A DNA stretch of 64,000 bases. Source: Ornithodoros turicata (Eukaryota; Arthropoda; Arachnida; Ixodida; Argasidae). The stretch is taken from NCBI RefSeq assembly GCF_037126465.1, contig NC_088201.1, positions 131,654,052 through 131,718,051 on the forward strand. Reading direction: 5' to 3'. Each line of letters opens with the position of its first letter. Within the stretch, counting starts at the first letter, position 1. The position numbers and the translations under genes were made by a program. Shown piece after piece: positions 10,690 to 23,285 of this stretch. A model generated the notes under the pieces. It did no database searches and was not told the origin of the DNA. It saw only the letters and a program-made list of their open reading frames with translations.

Positions 10690-13600
10690 GCCTTAAAGCG
10701 CCTTCCAAAAACCACGTGCAAGAACGAAACTTTCATATTTCCGATCTAGAGGGAAAAGCAGGATGGCGTAATGTGTCGAATAGTGGGTTGCTTGTGGCGC
10801 TGCCGCAGTCGTGTTCGGAATAAAGAAAGGACAATATAACCCGAGCAGCTACGTTATTTGTTTATGCTAGCTGAAAAGTCACAATCGCGCATGGAAACAT
10901 TTGTCCGAAAGCGCTTTCCAAAAAACCACGTGCAAGAACGAAACTCTCACATTTCCGGTGTAGAGGACAAAACAGGAGGGCAAAATGTGTCGAACAGTGG
11001 GTTTCTTGTGGCGCCACCGCAGTCGTGTTCAGAATAAAGAAATGAGAATATGACACGAGCAGCTACGTTGTTTTTTTACGTCAGCTGAAAAGCGACAATC
11101 GCGCATGGAAACATTTGTCCTAAAGCGCCTTCCAAAAACCACGTGCGAGAACGAAGCTCTCATATTTCCGATCTAGAGGGAAAAGCAGGATGGCGTAATG
11201 TGTCGAATAGTGGGTTGCTTGTGGCGCCACCGCAGTCGCGTTCGTCATAAAGAAAGGACAATATAAAACGAGCAGCGACGTTATTTTTTACGTCAGCTGA
11301 AAAGCGATAATCGCGCATGGAAACATTTGTCCTAAATCGCCTTCAAAAAACAACGTGCAAGAACGAAGCTTTCATATTTCCGATCTAGAGGGAAAAGCAG
11401 GAGCGCGAAACGTGTCGAACAGTGGGTTGCCTGTGGCGCCGTCGCAGTCGTGTTCGGAATAAAGAAACGACAATATGACACGAGCAGCTACGTTATTTTT
11501 TACGTCAGCTGAAAAGCGACAATCCCGCATGGAAACATTTGTCCTAAAGCGCCTTCCAAAAACCACGTGCGAGGACGAAACTCTCATCTTTCCGATCTAG
11601 ACGGAAAAACAGGAGGGCAAAATGTGTCGAATAGTGGATTTCTTGTGGCGCCACCGCAGTCGTGTTCAGAATAAAGAAAAGACAATATGACACGAGCAGC
11701 TACGTTATTTTGTTATTTTTAACGTCAGTTGAAAAGCGACAATCCCGCATGGAAACATTTGTCCTAAACCGCCTTCCAAAAACCACGTGCGAGAACGAAA
11801 CTTTCATTCCGATCTAGAGGGAAAGGCAGGAGCGCGAAACGTGTCGAACAGTTGGTTGCTTGTGGCGCCGCCGCAGTCGTGTTTGGAATAAAGAAGAACA
11901 ATATAAAACGAGCAGCTTCGTTATTTTTTTACGGCAGCTGAAAAGCGACAATCGCGCATGGAAACATTTGTCTTAAAGCGCCTTCCAAAAACCACGTGCA
12001 AGAATGAAACTTTCATATTTCCGATCTAGAGGGAAAAGCAGGATGGCGTAATGTGTCGAATAGTGGGTTGCTTGTGGCGCCGCCGCAGTCGTGTTCGGAA
12101 TAAAGAAAGGACAATATAACCCGAGCAGCTACGTTACTTGTTTAGGTTAGCTGAAAAGACACAATCGCGCATGGAAACATTTGTCCGAAAGCGCATTCCA
12201 AAAAACCACGTGCAAGAACGAAACTCTCACATTTCCGGTCTAGAGGACAAAACAGGAGGGCAAAATGTGTCGAACAGTGGGTTTCTTGTGGCGCCACCGC
12301 AGTTGTGTTCAGAATAAAGAAATGAGAATATGACATGAGCAGCTACATTATTTTTTACGTCAGTTGAAAAGCGACAATCGCGCATGGGAACATTTGTCCT
12401 AAACCGCCTTCCAAAAACCACGTGCGAGAACGAAACTCTCATATTTCCGATCTAGACGGAAAAACAGGAGGGCGCAATGTGTCGAATAGTGGATGGCTTG
12501 TGTGCCGCCGCAGTCGCGTTCGGAATAAAGAAAGGACACTATAACACGGGCAGCTACGTTATGTTTTTTTACGTCAGCTGATCAGCGACAATCGCGCATG
12601 GAAACATTTGTCCTAAAGCGCCTTCCAAAAACCACGTGCAAGAACGAAGCTCTCATATTTCCGATCTAGAGGGAAAAGTAGGAGCGCAAAATGTGTCGAA
12701 CAGTGGATTGCTTGTGGCGCCGCCGCAGTCGTGTTCGAAATAAAGAAAGGACAATATAAAACGAGCAGCTACGTTACTTTTTTACGTCAGCTGAAAAGTG
12801 ACAATCGCTTATGGAAACATTTGTCCTAAAGCGCCTTCCAAAAACCACGTGCAAGAACGAAGCTCTCATATTTCCGATCTAGAGGGAAAAGTAGGAGCGC
12901 AAAATATGTCGAATAGTGGGTTGCTTGTGGCGCCGCCGCAGTCGTGTTCGTCATAAAGAAAGGACAATATAAAACGAGCAGCGACGTTATATTTTACGTC
13001 AGCTGAAAAGCGATAATCGCGCATGGAAACATTTGTCTTAAAGCGCCTTCCAAAAACCACGTGCAAGAACGAAACTTTCATATTTCCGATCTAGAGCGAA
13101 AAGCAGGATGGCGTGTCGAATAGTGGGTTGCTTGTGGCGCCGCCGCAGTCGTGTTCGGAATAAAGAAAGGACAATATAACACGAGCAGCTACGTTATTTG
13201 TTTAGGTTAGCTGAAAAGACACAATCGCGCATGGAAACATTGTTCCGAAAGCGCATTCCAAAAACCACGTCCAGGAACGAAACTCTCATATTTCCGGTCT
13301 AGAGGAACAAACAGGAGGGCAAAATGTGTCGAATAGTGGATTTCTTGTGGCGCCACCGCAGTCGTGTTCAGAATAAAGAAATGACAATATGACACGAGCA
13401 GCTACGTTATTTTTTTCCGTCAGTTGAAAAGCGACAATCGCGCATGGAAACATTTGTCCTAAACCGCCTTCCAAAAACCACGTGCGAGAACGAAACTTTC
13501 ATTCCGATCTAGAGGGAAAGGCAGGAGCGCGAAACGTGTCGAACAGTGGGTTGCTTGTGGCGCCGCCGCAGTTGTGTTCGGAATAAATAAAGAACAATAT

Positions 13601-14087
13601 AAAACGAGCAGCTACGTTATTTTTTTACGGCAGCTGAAAAGCGACAATCGCGCATGGAAACATTTGTCTTAAAGCGCCTTCCAAAAACCACGTGCAAGAA
13701 CGAAACTTTCATATTTCCGATCTAGAGGGAAAAGCAGGATGGCGTAATGTGTCGAATAGTGGGTTGCTTGTGGCGCCGCCGCAGTCGTGTTAGGAATAAA
13801 GAAAGGACAATATAACCCGAGCAGCTACGTTATTTGTTTAGGTTAGCTGAAAAGACACAATCGCGCATGGAAACATTGTTTCGAAAGCGCATTCCAAAAA
13901 ACCACGTGCAAGAACGAAACTCTCACATTTCCGGTCTAGAGGACAAAACAGGAGGGCAAAATGTGTCGAACAGTGGGTTTCTTGTGGCGCCACCGCAGTT
14001 GTGTTCAGAATAAAGAAATGAGAATATACCACGAACAGCTACGTTATTTTTTACGTCAGTTGAAAAGCGACAATCGCGCATGGAAAC

Positions 14088-15832
14088 ATTTGTCTTAAAG
14101 CGCCTTCCAAAAACCACGTGCAAGAACGAAACTTTCATATTTCCGATCTAGAGGGAAAAGCAGGATGGCGTAATGTGTCGAATAGTGGGTTGCTTGTGGC
14201 GCCGCCGCAGTCGTGGTCGGAATAAAGAAAGCACAAAATTACCCGAGCAGCTACGTTATTTCTTTACGTTAGCTGAAAAGACATAATCGCGCATGAAAAC
14301 ATTTGTCCGAAAGGGCATTCCAAAAAACCACGTGCAAGAACGAAACTCTCACATTTCCGGTCTAGAGGACAAAACAGGAGGGCAAAATGTGTCGAACAGT
14401 GGGTTTCTTGTGGCGCCACCGCAGTCGTGTTCAGAATAAAGAAATGACAATATGACACGAGCAGCTACGTTATTTTGTTATTTTTAACGTCAGTTGAAAA
14501 GCGACAATCGCGCATGGAAACATTTGTCCTAAACCGCCTTCCAAAAACCACGTTCGAGAACGAAACTTTCATTCCGATCTAGAGGGAAAGGCAGGAGCGC
14601 GAAACGTCTCGAACAGTGGGTTGCTTGTGGCGCCGCCGCAGTCGTGTTTGGAATAAAGAAAGAGCAATATAAAACGAGCAGCTACGTTATTTTTTTACGG
14701 CAGCTGAAAAGCGACAATCGCACATGGAAACATTTGTCTTAAAGCGCCTTCCAAAAACCACGTGCAAGAACGAAACTTTCATATTTCCGATCTAGAGGGA
14801 AAAGCAGGATGGCGTAATGTGTCGAATAGTGGGTTGCTTGTGGCGCCGCCGCAGTCGTGGTCGGAATAAAGAAAGCACAAAATTACCCGAGCAGCTACGT
14901 TATTTCTTTACGTTAGCTGAAAAGACATAATCGCGCATGAAAACATTTGTCCGAAAGGGCATTCCAAAAAACCACGTGCAAGAACGAAACTCTCACATTT
15001 CCGGTCTAGAGGACAAAACAGGAGGGCAAAATGTGTCGAACAGTGGGTTTCTTGTGGCGCCACCGCAGTCGTGTTCAGAATAAAGAAATGACAATATGAC
15101 ACGAGCAGCTACGTTATTTTGTTATTTTTAACGTCAGTTGAAAAGCGACAATCGCGCATGGAAACATTTGTCCTAAACCGCCTTCCAAAAACCACGTTCG
15201 AGAACGAAACTTTCATTCCGATCTAGAGGGAAAGGCAGGAGCGCGAAACGTCTCGAACAGTGGGTTGCTTGTGGCGCCGCCGCAGTCGTGTTTGGAATAA
15301 AGAAAGAGCAATATAAAACGAGCAGCTACGTTATTTTTTTACGGCAGCTGAAAAGCGACAATCGCACATGGAAACATTTGTCTTAAAGCGCCTTCCAAAA
15401 ACCACGTGCAAGAACGAAACTTTCATATTTCCGATCTAGAGGGAAAAGCAGGATGGCGTAATGTGTCGAATAGTGGGTTGCTTGTGGCGCCGCCGCAGTC
15501 GTGGTCGGAATAAAGAAAGCACAAAATTACCCGAGCAGCTACGTTATTTCTTTACGTTAGCTGAAAAGACATAATCGCGCATGAAAACATTTGTCCGAAA
15601 GGGCATTCCAAAAAACCACGTGCAAGAACGAAACTCTCACATTTCCGGTCTAGAGGACAAAACAGGAGGGCAAAATGTGTCGAACAGTGGGTTTCTTGTG
15701 GCGCCACCGCAGTCGTGTTCAGAATAAAGAAATGACAATATGACACGAGCAGCTACGTTATTTTGTTATTTTTAACGTCAGTTGAAAAGCGACAATCGCG
15801 CATGGAAACATTTGTCCTAAACCGCCTTCCAA
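14088..15832. repeat. 644-bp higher-order repeat (three monomers), ~2.7 copies
   Basis: Sequences 644 bp apart are essentially identical here (for example from 14264, 14908 and 15552), whereas neighbouring monomers differ. This is a three-monomer higher-order unit amplified recently. Confidence 0.9.
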
Positions 15833-16009
15833 AAAACCACGTGCAAGAACGAAACTCTCACATTTCCGGTCTAGAGGACAAAACAGGAGCGCGAAACGTC
15901 TCGAACAGTGGGTTGCTTGTGGCGCCGCCGCAGTCGTGTTTGGAATAAAGAAAGAGCAATATAAAACGAGCAGCTACGTTATTTTTTTACGGCAGCTGAA
16001 AAGCGACAA

Positions 16010-17860
16010 TCGCGCATGGAAACATTTGTCCTAAAGCGCCTTCGAAAAACCACGTGCGAGAACGAAGCTCTCACATTTCCGATCTAGAGGGAAAAGCAGG
16101 ATGGCGTAATGTGTGGGATAGTGGGTTGCTTGTGGCGCCGCCGCAGTCGTGTTCGGAATAAAGAAAGTACAAAATAACACGCACAGCTACGTCATGTTTT
16201 TTACGTCAGCTGAAAAGCGACAATCGCGCATGGAAACATTTGTCCTAAAGCGCCTTCCAAAAACCACGTGCGAGAACGAAACTCTCATATTTCCGATCTA
16301 GACGGAAAAACAGGAGGGCGCAATGTGTCGAATAGTGGATGGCTTGTGGCGCCGCCGCAGTCGTGTTCGGAATAAAGAAAGGACAATATAACACGGGCAG
16401 CTACGTTATGTTTTTTACGTCAGCTGAAAAGCGACAATCGCGCATGGAAACATTTGTCCTCAAGCGCCTTCCAAAAGCCACGTGCAAGAACGAAGCTCTC
16501 ATATTTCCGATCTAGAGGGAAAAGCAGGATGGCGTAATGTGTCAAATAGTGGGTTGCTTGTTGGCGCCGCCGCAGTCGTGTTCGTCATAAAGAAAGGACA
16601 ATATAAAACGAGCAGCGACGTTATTTGTTACGTCAGCTGAAAAGCGATAATCGCGCATGGAAACATCTGTCTTAAAGCGCCTTCCAAAAACCACGTGCAA
16701 GAACGAAACTTTCATATTTCCGATCTAGAGCGAAAAGCAGGATGGCGTGTCGAATAGTGGGTTGCTTGTGGCGCCGCCGCAGTCGTGTTCGAAATAAAGA
16801 AAGAACAATATAAAACGAGCAGCTACGTTACTTTTTTACGTCAGCTGAAAAGCGACAATCGCGCATGGAAACATTTGTCCTAAAGCGCCTTCGAAAAACC
16901 ACGTGCGAGAACGAAGCTCTCACATTTCCGATCTAGAGGGAAAAACAGGAGGGCGCAATGTGTCGAATAGTGGATGGCTTGTGGCGCCGCCGCAGTCGTG
17001 TTCGAAATAAAGAAAGAACAATATAAAACGAGCAGGTACGTTACTTTTTTACGTCAGCTGAAAAGCGACAATCGCGCATGGAAACATTTGTCCTAAAGCG
17101 CCTTCGAAAAACCACGTGCGAGAACGAAGCTCTCACATTTCCGATCTAGAGGGAAAAGCAGGATGGCGTAATGTGTGGGATAGTGGGTTGCTTGTGGCGC
17201 CGCCGCAGTCGTGTTCGGAATAAAGAAAGTACAAAATAACACGCGCAGCTACGTCATGTTTTTTACGTCAGCTGAAAAGCGACAATCGCGCATGGAAACA
17301 TTTGTCCTAAAGCGCCTTCCAAAAACCACGTGCGAGAACGAAACTCTCATATTTCCGATCTAGACGGAAAAACAGGAGGGCGCAATGTGTCGAATAGTGG
17401 ATGGCTTGTGGCGCCGCCGCAGTCGTGTTCGGAATAAAGAAAGGACAATATAACACGGGCAGCTACGTTATGTTTTTTACGTCAGCTGAAAAGCGACAAT
17501 CGCGCATGGAAACATTTGTCCTCAAGCGCCTTCCAAAAACCACGTGCAAGAACGAAGCTCTCATATTTCCGATCTAGAGGGAAAAGCAGGATGGCGTAAT
17601 GTGTCAAATAGTGGGTTGCTTGTTGGCGCCGCCGCAGTCGTGTTCGTCATAAAGAAAGGACAATATAAAACGAGCAGCGACGTTATTTATTACGTCAGCT
17701 GAAAAGCGATAATCGCGCATGGAAACATTTGTCTCAAAGCGCCTTCCAAAAACCACGTGCAAGAACGAAACTTTCATATTTCCGATCTAGAGCGAAAAGC
17801 AGGATGGCGTGTCGAATAGTGGGTTGCTTGTGGCGCCGCCGCAGTCGTGTTCGGAATAAA
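16010..17860. repeat. Five-monomer (1062-bp) segmental repeat
   Basis: About 800 bp starting near 16010 recurs near 17072 with very few changes, including private variants such as TGTGTGGGATAG and CGTCATGTTTTTTACG. The offset equals five monomers. Confidence 0.8.
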
Positions 17861-19400
17861 GAAATGACAATATGACACGAGCAGCTACGTTATTGTTTTA
17901 CGTCACTTGAAAAGCGACAATCGCGCATGGAAACATTTCTCCTAAACCGCCTTCCAAAAACCACGTGCGAGAACGAAACTTTCATTCCGATCTAGAGGGA
18001 AAGGCAGGAGCGCGAAACGTGTCGAACAGTGGGTTGCTTGTGGCGCCGCCGCAGTCGTGTTCGGAATAAAGAAAGAACAATATAAAACGAGCAGCTACGT
18101 TATTTTTTTACGGCAGCTGAAAAGCGACAATGGCGCATGGAAACATTTGTCTTAAAGCGCCTTCCAAAAACCACGCGCAAGAACGAAACTTTCATATTTC
18201 CGATCTAGAGGGAAAAGCAGGATGGCGTAATGTGTCGAATAGTGGGTTGCTTGTGGCGCCGCCGCAGTCGTGTTCGGAATAAAGGAAGAACAATATAACC
18301 CGAGCAGCTACGTTACTTGTTTAGGTTAGCTGAAAAGACACAATCGCGCATGGAAACATTTGTCCGAAAGCGCATTCCAAAAAACCACGTGCAGGAACGA
18401 AACTCTCACATTTCCGGTCTAGAGGACAAAACAGGAGGGCGCAATGTGTCGAATAGTGGGTTTCTTGCGGCGCCACCGCAGTTGTGTTCAGAATAAAGAA
18501 ATGAGAATATGACACCAGCAGCTACGTTATTTTTTACGTCAGTTGAAAAGCGACAATCGCGCATGGGAACATTTGTCCTAAACCGCCTTCCAAAAACCAC
18601 GTGCGAGAACGAAACTCTCATATTTCCGATCTAGACGGAAAAACAGGAGGGCGCAATGTGTCGAATAGTGGGTTGCTTGTGGCGCCGCCGCAGTCGTGTT
18701 CGGAATAAAGAAAGTACAAAATAACACGCGCAGCTACGTCATGTTTTTTACGTCAGCTGAAAAGCGACAATCGCGCATGGAAACATTTGTCCTAAAGCGC
18801 CTTCCAAAAACCACGTGCGAGAACGAAACTCTCATATTTCCGATCTAGACGGAAAAACAGGAGGGCGCAATGTGTCGAATAGTGGGTTGCTTGTGGCGCC
18901 GCCGCAGTCGTGTTCGGAATAAAGAAATGACAATATGACACGAGCAGCTACGTTATTGTTTTACGTCACTTGAAAAGCGACAATCGCGCATGGAAACATT
19001 TCTCCTAAACCGCCTTCCAAAAACCACGTGCGAGAACGAAACTTTCATTCCGATCTAGAGGGAAAGGCAGGAGCGCGAAACGTGTCGAACAGTGGGTTGC
19101 TTGTGGCGCCGCCGCAGTCGTGTTCGGAATAAAGAAAGAACAATATAAAACGAGCAGCTACGTTATTTTTTTACGGCAGCTGAAAAGCGACAATGGCGCA
19201 TGGAAACATTTGTCTTAAAGCGCCTTCCAAAAACCACGCGCAAGAACGAAACTTTCATATTTCCGATCTAGAGGGAAAAGCAGGATGGTGTAATGTGTCG
19301 AATAGTGGGTTGCTTGTGGCGCCGCCGCAGTCGTGTTCGGAATAAAGAAAGGATAATATAACCCGAGCAGCTACGTTATTTGTTTAGGTTAGCTGAAAAG
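17850..19400. repeat. Second five-monomer (~1063-bp) segmental repeat
   Basis: The block from about 17850 to 18330, with the private variants TTGTTTTACGTCACTTG and AATGGCGCATGG, recurs from about 18914 to 19390. Unequal exchange or gene conversion inside the array explains this. Confidence 0.75.
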
Positions 19401-19685
19401 ACACAATCGCGCATAGAAACATTGTTTCGAAAGCGCATTCCAAAAAGCCACGTGCAAGAACGAAACTCTCACATTTCCGGTCTAGAGGACAAAACAGGAG
19501 GGCAAAATGTGTCGAACAGTGGGTTTCTTGTGGCGCCACCGCAGTTGTGTTCAGAATAAAGAAATGAGAATATACCACGAGCAGCTACGTTATTTTTTAC
19601 GTCAGTTGAAAAGCGACAATCGCGCATGAAAACATTTCTCCGAAAGCGCATTCCAAAAAACCACGTGCAAGAACGAAACTCTCAT

Positions 19686-20027
19686 GGCCAGTTCTCACTT
19701 GGCGACGCCCCGATGCGGCGTCGTGAGCGTGCGGCGGAAGTAGAGGCGCCTTTCCGCCGCCCCGTCAGCGCGCACAATTTTCATGTTCCCACCACAGTGG
19801 CCTTCCGTCGTCCAAAGCAGACGCAAAATCAGGGGGCGTGACCTTTCTGTGTCACCTGATTGGTCGCCAGCTGTCGTTCTCGGCAGCTCTCGCCGACGTC
19901 GTGAAAGAAGTTCGACATGGCAGTTTTTTTGGCTCGACGTCTCTCCTCTCCCGACTCCGGAAATGCGCTTCTATTTCCGCCGCCCGCTCACGACGCCGCG
20001 TCGGGCGTGGCCAAGTGAGAACTGGCC
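19686..20027. mobile_element. 342-bp MITE in the satellite, GGCCAGTTCTCACTTGGC termini
   Basis: Both ends read GGCCAGTTCTCACTTGGC inward, and the terminal repeats extend with a few mismatches for about 60 bp (GCGGCGTCGTGAGCG). The interrupted satellite shows CTCAT on the left and CTCAC on the right, so the target duplication is probably CTCAC with one change, or the 4-bp CTCA. GC-rich, no coding frame. Superfamily not assigned. Confidence 0.85.
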
Positions 20028-20288
20028 CTCACATTTCCGGTCTAAGGAGGGCAAAATGTGTCGAACAGTGGGTTTCTTGTGGCGCCACCGCAGTCGTGTT
20101 CAGAATAAAGAAATTACAATATGACACGAGCAGCTACGTTATTTTGTTATTTTTAACGTCAGTTGAAAAGCGACAATCGCGCATGGAAACATTTGTCCTA
20201 AAGCGCCTTCCAAAAACCACTGATCTCTATGTATAAAGGCTGGATCGCGCATGGGAGAGGGGCTCGTGGGGGAGAGGTGTGCCTTCGG

Positions 20289-21359
20289 GCCGCCATGTTG
20301 GTGGGCCCTAAAGTGCCGTGTGCGCCCATAGAAAACAATGGGAGGCAACAGAGATTGTGAGTATTTATTGCGCTGCAAGCATTGATCGTTGTTTGTCATC
20401 ACACAATTTTGTAAGGTGCCAGTATACTGATGTATCCTAACAGTGTTTCACAGGTGTCCTGCCGTTCGATTCTTAATTACGTTATGTTTTGCATTCCGAA
20501 ACTAGACCGTCACTGCAGTGCAGCGCTGGGGATTGTACTACAGCACGTTTCCCAGCCAATATTTCAATAAGAAACGACTTGAGGTTAACAACAACCATGT
20601 ATATAATATCCCGTACTGCGTTCTGGACAAAAATTGTTCCATAAAGAGCGGTCCGGGAAAAGATATACTCGCATGGCAGAAAGAGATCGTTCTGTAGAAT
20701 CACAGCCGTGTTTTAGCCGTGTATGCGTTTAGTATGATTTATATCAAGCACCGCCTTAGAAAGAGTCTTTTAGTAAACGACAGCAGTGCTTTGCCTCGCA
20801 AATATGGACACACCGAAGCAGCCCAAATAATTACTTCACGCAATTAGATCACACTCGTTAGGACAGTTAATCAGGTAGTGATGTTAATCAATTAAGTTAC
20901 TTAGAAAGTGGTAACACCTCCTTGAGACACAGGACTTATCCCTTTTTGAAGTACAGCCCTTCTATGTTTGTTTGCTTCTTCCTGTGTTCTGATTATTTGC
21001 AGGCGCGGTTGTGCCAAACTCAATGTCCTTCTCCAGCACTCACATGCTAGCTTTTGTTGAATACAACTGCAGTGTGAGAAAAGCTGCTTGGGGACGGGGT
21101 CCTGCTATCCAGTGCTGACTTTGTCATGCTTGTTATGTGGAGCATGTTCCAAAAAATGCAGCTCCACGTATGGTCTTCAAATTGTAACAGGACTATTTGG
21201 AGCTTGAAACAGTTGTGATTTTGTCATTTTGGCTCTCGTGTACCCTGTCTGTGAAACGCAAACAAAAAAGTCTAACACGATATGCTTTTGTAATGAAGAT
21301 CACTGATGATGAGTAAAGAGAATATACGACAATGAAAAAATGGCTAGGAAGCAAGCGAG
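20289..21359. other. Left internal part of the outer element, unassigned
   Basis: GCCGCCATGTTGG at the inner edge of the left terminus combines a YY1-like and Kozak-like context. A short frame from that ATG reaches a donor-like ATT|GTGAGT near 20355, so a first exon is conceivable. The rest has no recognisable coding sequence. Confidence 0.3.
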
Positions 21360-21728
21360 CTGGTGAAGATGATGCATAATGTAAAAACCCCGAGACAAGG
21401 GAACACGAAGGGACAGACACAGCACGAAGTCTCAAACACAGCTGAAAATTTTACTTCACAAAACAAGAAATATATACAAACAGAAGGGAAGGGAACACTA
21501 TTTGAGAACAAAATAGGAGGTCATTTCGCGGGAACGAGCAGTTTGTTCAAGGCCGGACCGGGGATTACTGAAGGTTTGCTGACACAGTTTCCACAAGAAG
21601 TTATGAAAAGGGTCTCTCTCAAAAGTATTCTGTGAGGGTCCACTTCGGATGCCTTTACAATTGTTTCATCCCATAGAGGGAAGCAATCTGAGCATTCTTC
21701 CAAATGTTTTGCAATTTCAGAGTTTGAG
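21360..21728 (-). mobile_element. PLE 3' end fragment, inverted relative to its neighbour
   Basis: Minus-strand sequence repeats the end of the adjacent PLE ORF (ECSDCFPLWDETIVKASEV) and continues into what looks like its 3' untranslated region. Together with 21729-22311 it forms a tail-to-tail inverted repeat, the kind of rearranged structure PLE insertions often leave. Confidence 0.75.
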
Positions 21729-22311
21729 AGTCCCCTCTGTGGAAAGTCAGTTTCTCCGTTTGAATGATGCTAGTTACCCCCATCACATGTTACTTGGTGC
21801 TTTAGATGTTTTGTTAAACACCTTGCTTCCTGGTTCACCTGAAACTAAGCCCTCTGTCCCCAAACGGGTGGTTTTACCCTTCTTTCACAAAGTGTCTCAC
21901 AACTTGTTAGCCGTTGCGAAGAAGTTTCAAATCAACATCGTTTTCAGGAACAACTCCCGTCTTGACCGCCTCACGCCTTTCACCAAACCTGAAGTTTTTT
22001 GCAAGAATCACTGGAATAAATTTGTCCCCTGTTCTTCAAACGTTGTTTACCAGATCCCCTTAGCTTGTGGTTTCTGTTATATTGGCCAGACAAAACGTTG
22101 TTCTAATGGTCGTTTGAGAGAGCATTCATTAAAAGTAAAAAATAAAGCTTCAAACTCTGAAATTGCAAAACATTTGGAAGAATGCTCAGATTGCTTCCCT
22201 CTATGGGATGAAACAATTGTAAAGGCATCCGAAGTGGACCCCCACAGACACAACTGTAATATATACTGTGAATGCCTATATACTGTGAATGCCTTTAAAA
22301 ATCCCATGTGA
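21729..22311 (+). pseudogene. Penelope-like element: RT C-terminal region and GIY-YIG endonuclease, 5' truncated
   Basis: PLEs encode a reverse transcriptase followed by a GIY-YIG endonuclease that nicks the target. The frame here starts inside the region after the RT fingers and palm (VVLPFFHKVSHNLLAVAKKF). It continues through the endonuclease: NVVYQIPLACGFCYIGQT, where VVY stands for GIY and YIG is intact, then RLREH with the catalytic Arg, then a Cys-rich tail (HLEECSDC). The reverse transcriptase core is absent. An open frame also extends left to 21649, but its first ~27 codons are antisense of the inverted copy and are not real PLE protein. Confidence 0.88.
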
Positions 22312-22319
22312 CACATATG

Positions 22320-22766
22320 CCTTTACTTTCTGGAGGTGCTGTGGTAGTCAAAGTTTGTGGGCATTATTCAGGTTCTGCACCCATTTCTTGAGTATGTCGA
22401 GGCAGCTGTGAAGTAACCTGCATTGATGATGATTATTCCAATTTTTATGGTGCATCGACAACAAAGGAAATAATACATCAGAACATTGGTTTGGGTGCAA
22501 CCAGTTAAAAATGAATATGTTGTTTAATAAATGCATTGGACAAATGTTAAAACATCAGTTTAAAACATGGTTTACAATCCCTGTATCTTCTAAAAATTAA
22601 AAATATTAAAAACTCTTCTAAAAAGAATATGGGGAACTCTTCTAAAAAGAATTATAATCTCTAATTATTATATTGCTGGGTGAAGGAGCCTAAAGTCTAA
22701 GGTGTGTTTCTGATGTGAACATGTAAGAAAATATGCAAAACTGAGAGAGGCTAACCACAGTGCGTG
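22320..22766. other. Unassigned AT-rich DNA left of the 6.7-kb unit
   Basis: No coding potential. It contains a short duplicated AACTCTTCTAAAAAGAAT-type motif near 22612-22655. It ends at the 8-bp target duplication CACTGAGG. Confidence 0.4.
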
Positions 22767-23184
22767 CACTGAGGCAGACATGTACAAGATACTCAAAAAT
22801 GTATTTAAGATAAGATAATAAATACTAATGTTAGAATGTAATTAAGATAGAGTATACATACATGAAAATTAAAGTAATTAAGATAGAGTACAAAATACTT
22901 AAAAAGTATTTGAAATACAATTAAGATACTATTTATCCTTGAACGCAAAAAGTCACTGGTCAATGCGACAAGTCGCTGCTATGTCACATGAATAACCTAA
23001 ACCCCACGCACTACGCTAGCCGCCGCCGTGTGATAGGAGTCATCTTAGCACAAGTCCCAGAAAGATGACAAAAAGATACCACATAAGACATAACTGCACT
23101 AACAAAATATGACCCAGAACAAAGCAAACTTCTAGCAGGTCCCTGCTCAGCGAGGTCAGAATCCACCATTTTCAAAAAAGCGAG

Positions 23185-23198
23185 CGCGCATGCGCGCA
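23185..23198. promoter_or_regulatory. NRF-1-like palindrome in the transposase promoter
   Basis: GCGCGCATGCGCGC contains the palindromic GCGCATGCGC core, about 90 bp upstream of the transposase ATG in a CpG-rich stretch. Similar motifs are common in TATA-less animal promoters. Function is inferred. Confidence 0.35.
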
Positions 23199-23285
23199 TC
23201 CTCTCCTCCTTCCTTGCTCCGCGCGGGTCTCGAAGTGGTTGGAAGGCAACCGCCATTTTCGAAGTTCCTCGTGTGTTTTGGCGCC

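Larger units (their letters stand above)
10690..20216. repeat. Satellite array 1, ~213-bp monomer, about 43 copies
   Basis: Tandem monomers of 212-215 bp all run in the same orientation. Each carries recognisable blocks: AACCACGTGC (with the CACGTG palindrome), TTCCGATCTAGAG, a TGGCGCCGCCGCAG core, GGAATAAAGAAA (containing AATAAA), AGCAGCTACGTTA and TTACGTCAGCTGAAAAGCG. Monomers fall into variant classes, for example GGTCTAGAGGACAAAAC against GATCTAGAGGGAAAAGC, that recur in fixed order. Short frames of 60-80 codons recur on the minus strand in step with the monomer and are a consequence of the repeat. A MITE interrupts the array at 19686-20027, and the large nested element ends it at 20217. 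Confidence 0.96.

Noticed and set aside
21649..21728. Start of the 220-codon frame as a real PLE N-terminus
   Set aside because: This part is antisense of the inverted GIY-YIG copy, so the true PLE coding sequence begins near 21729.
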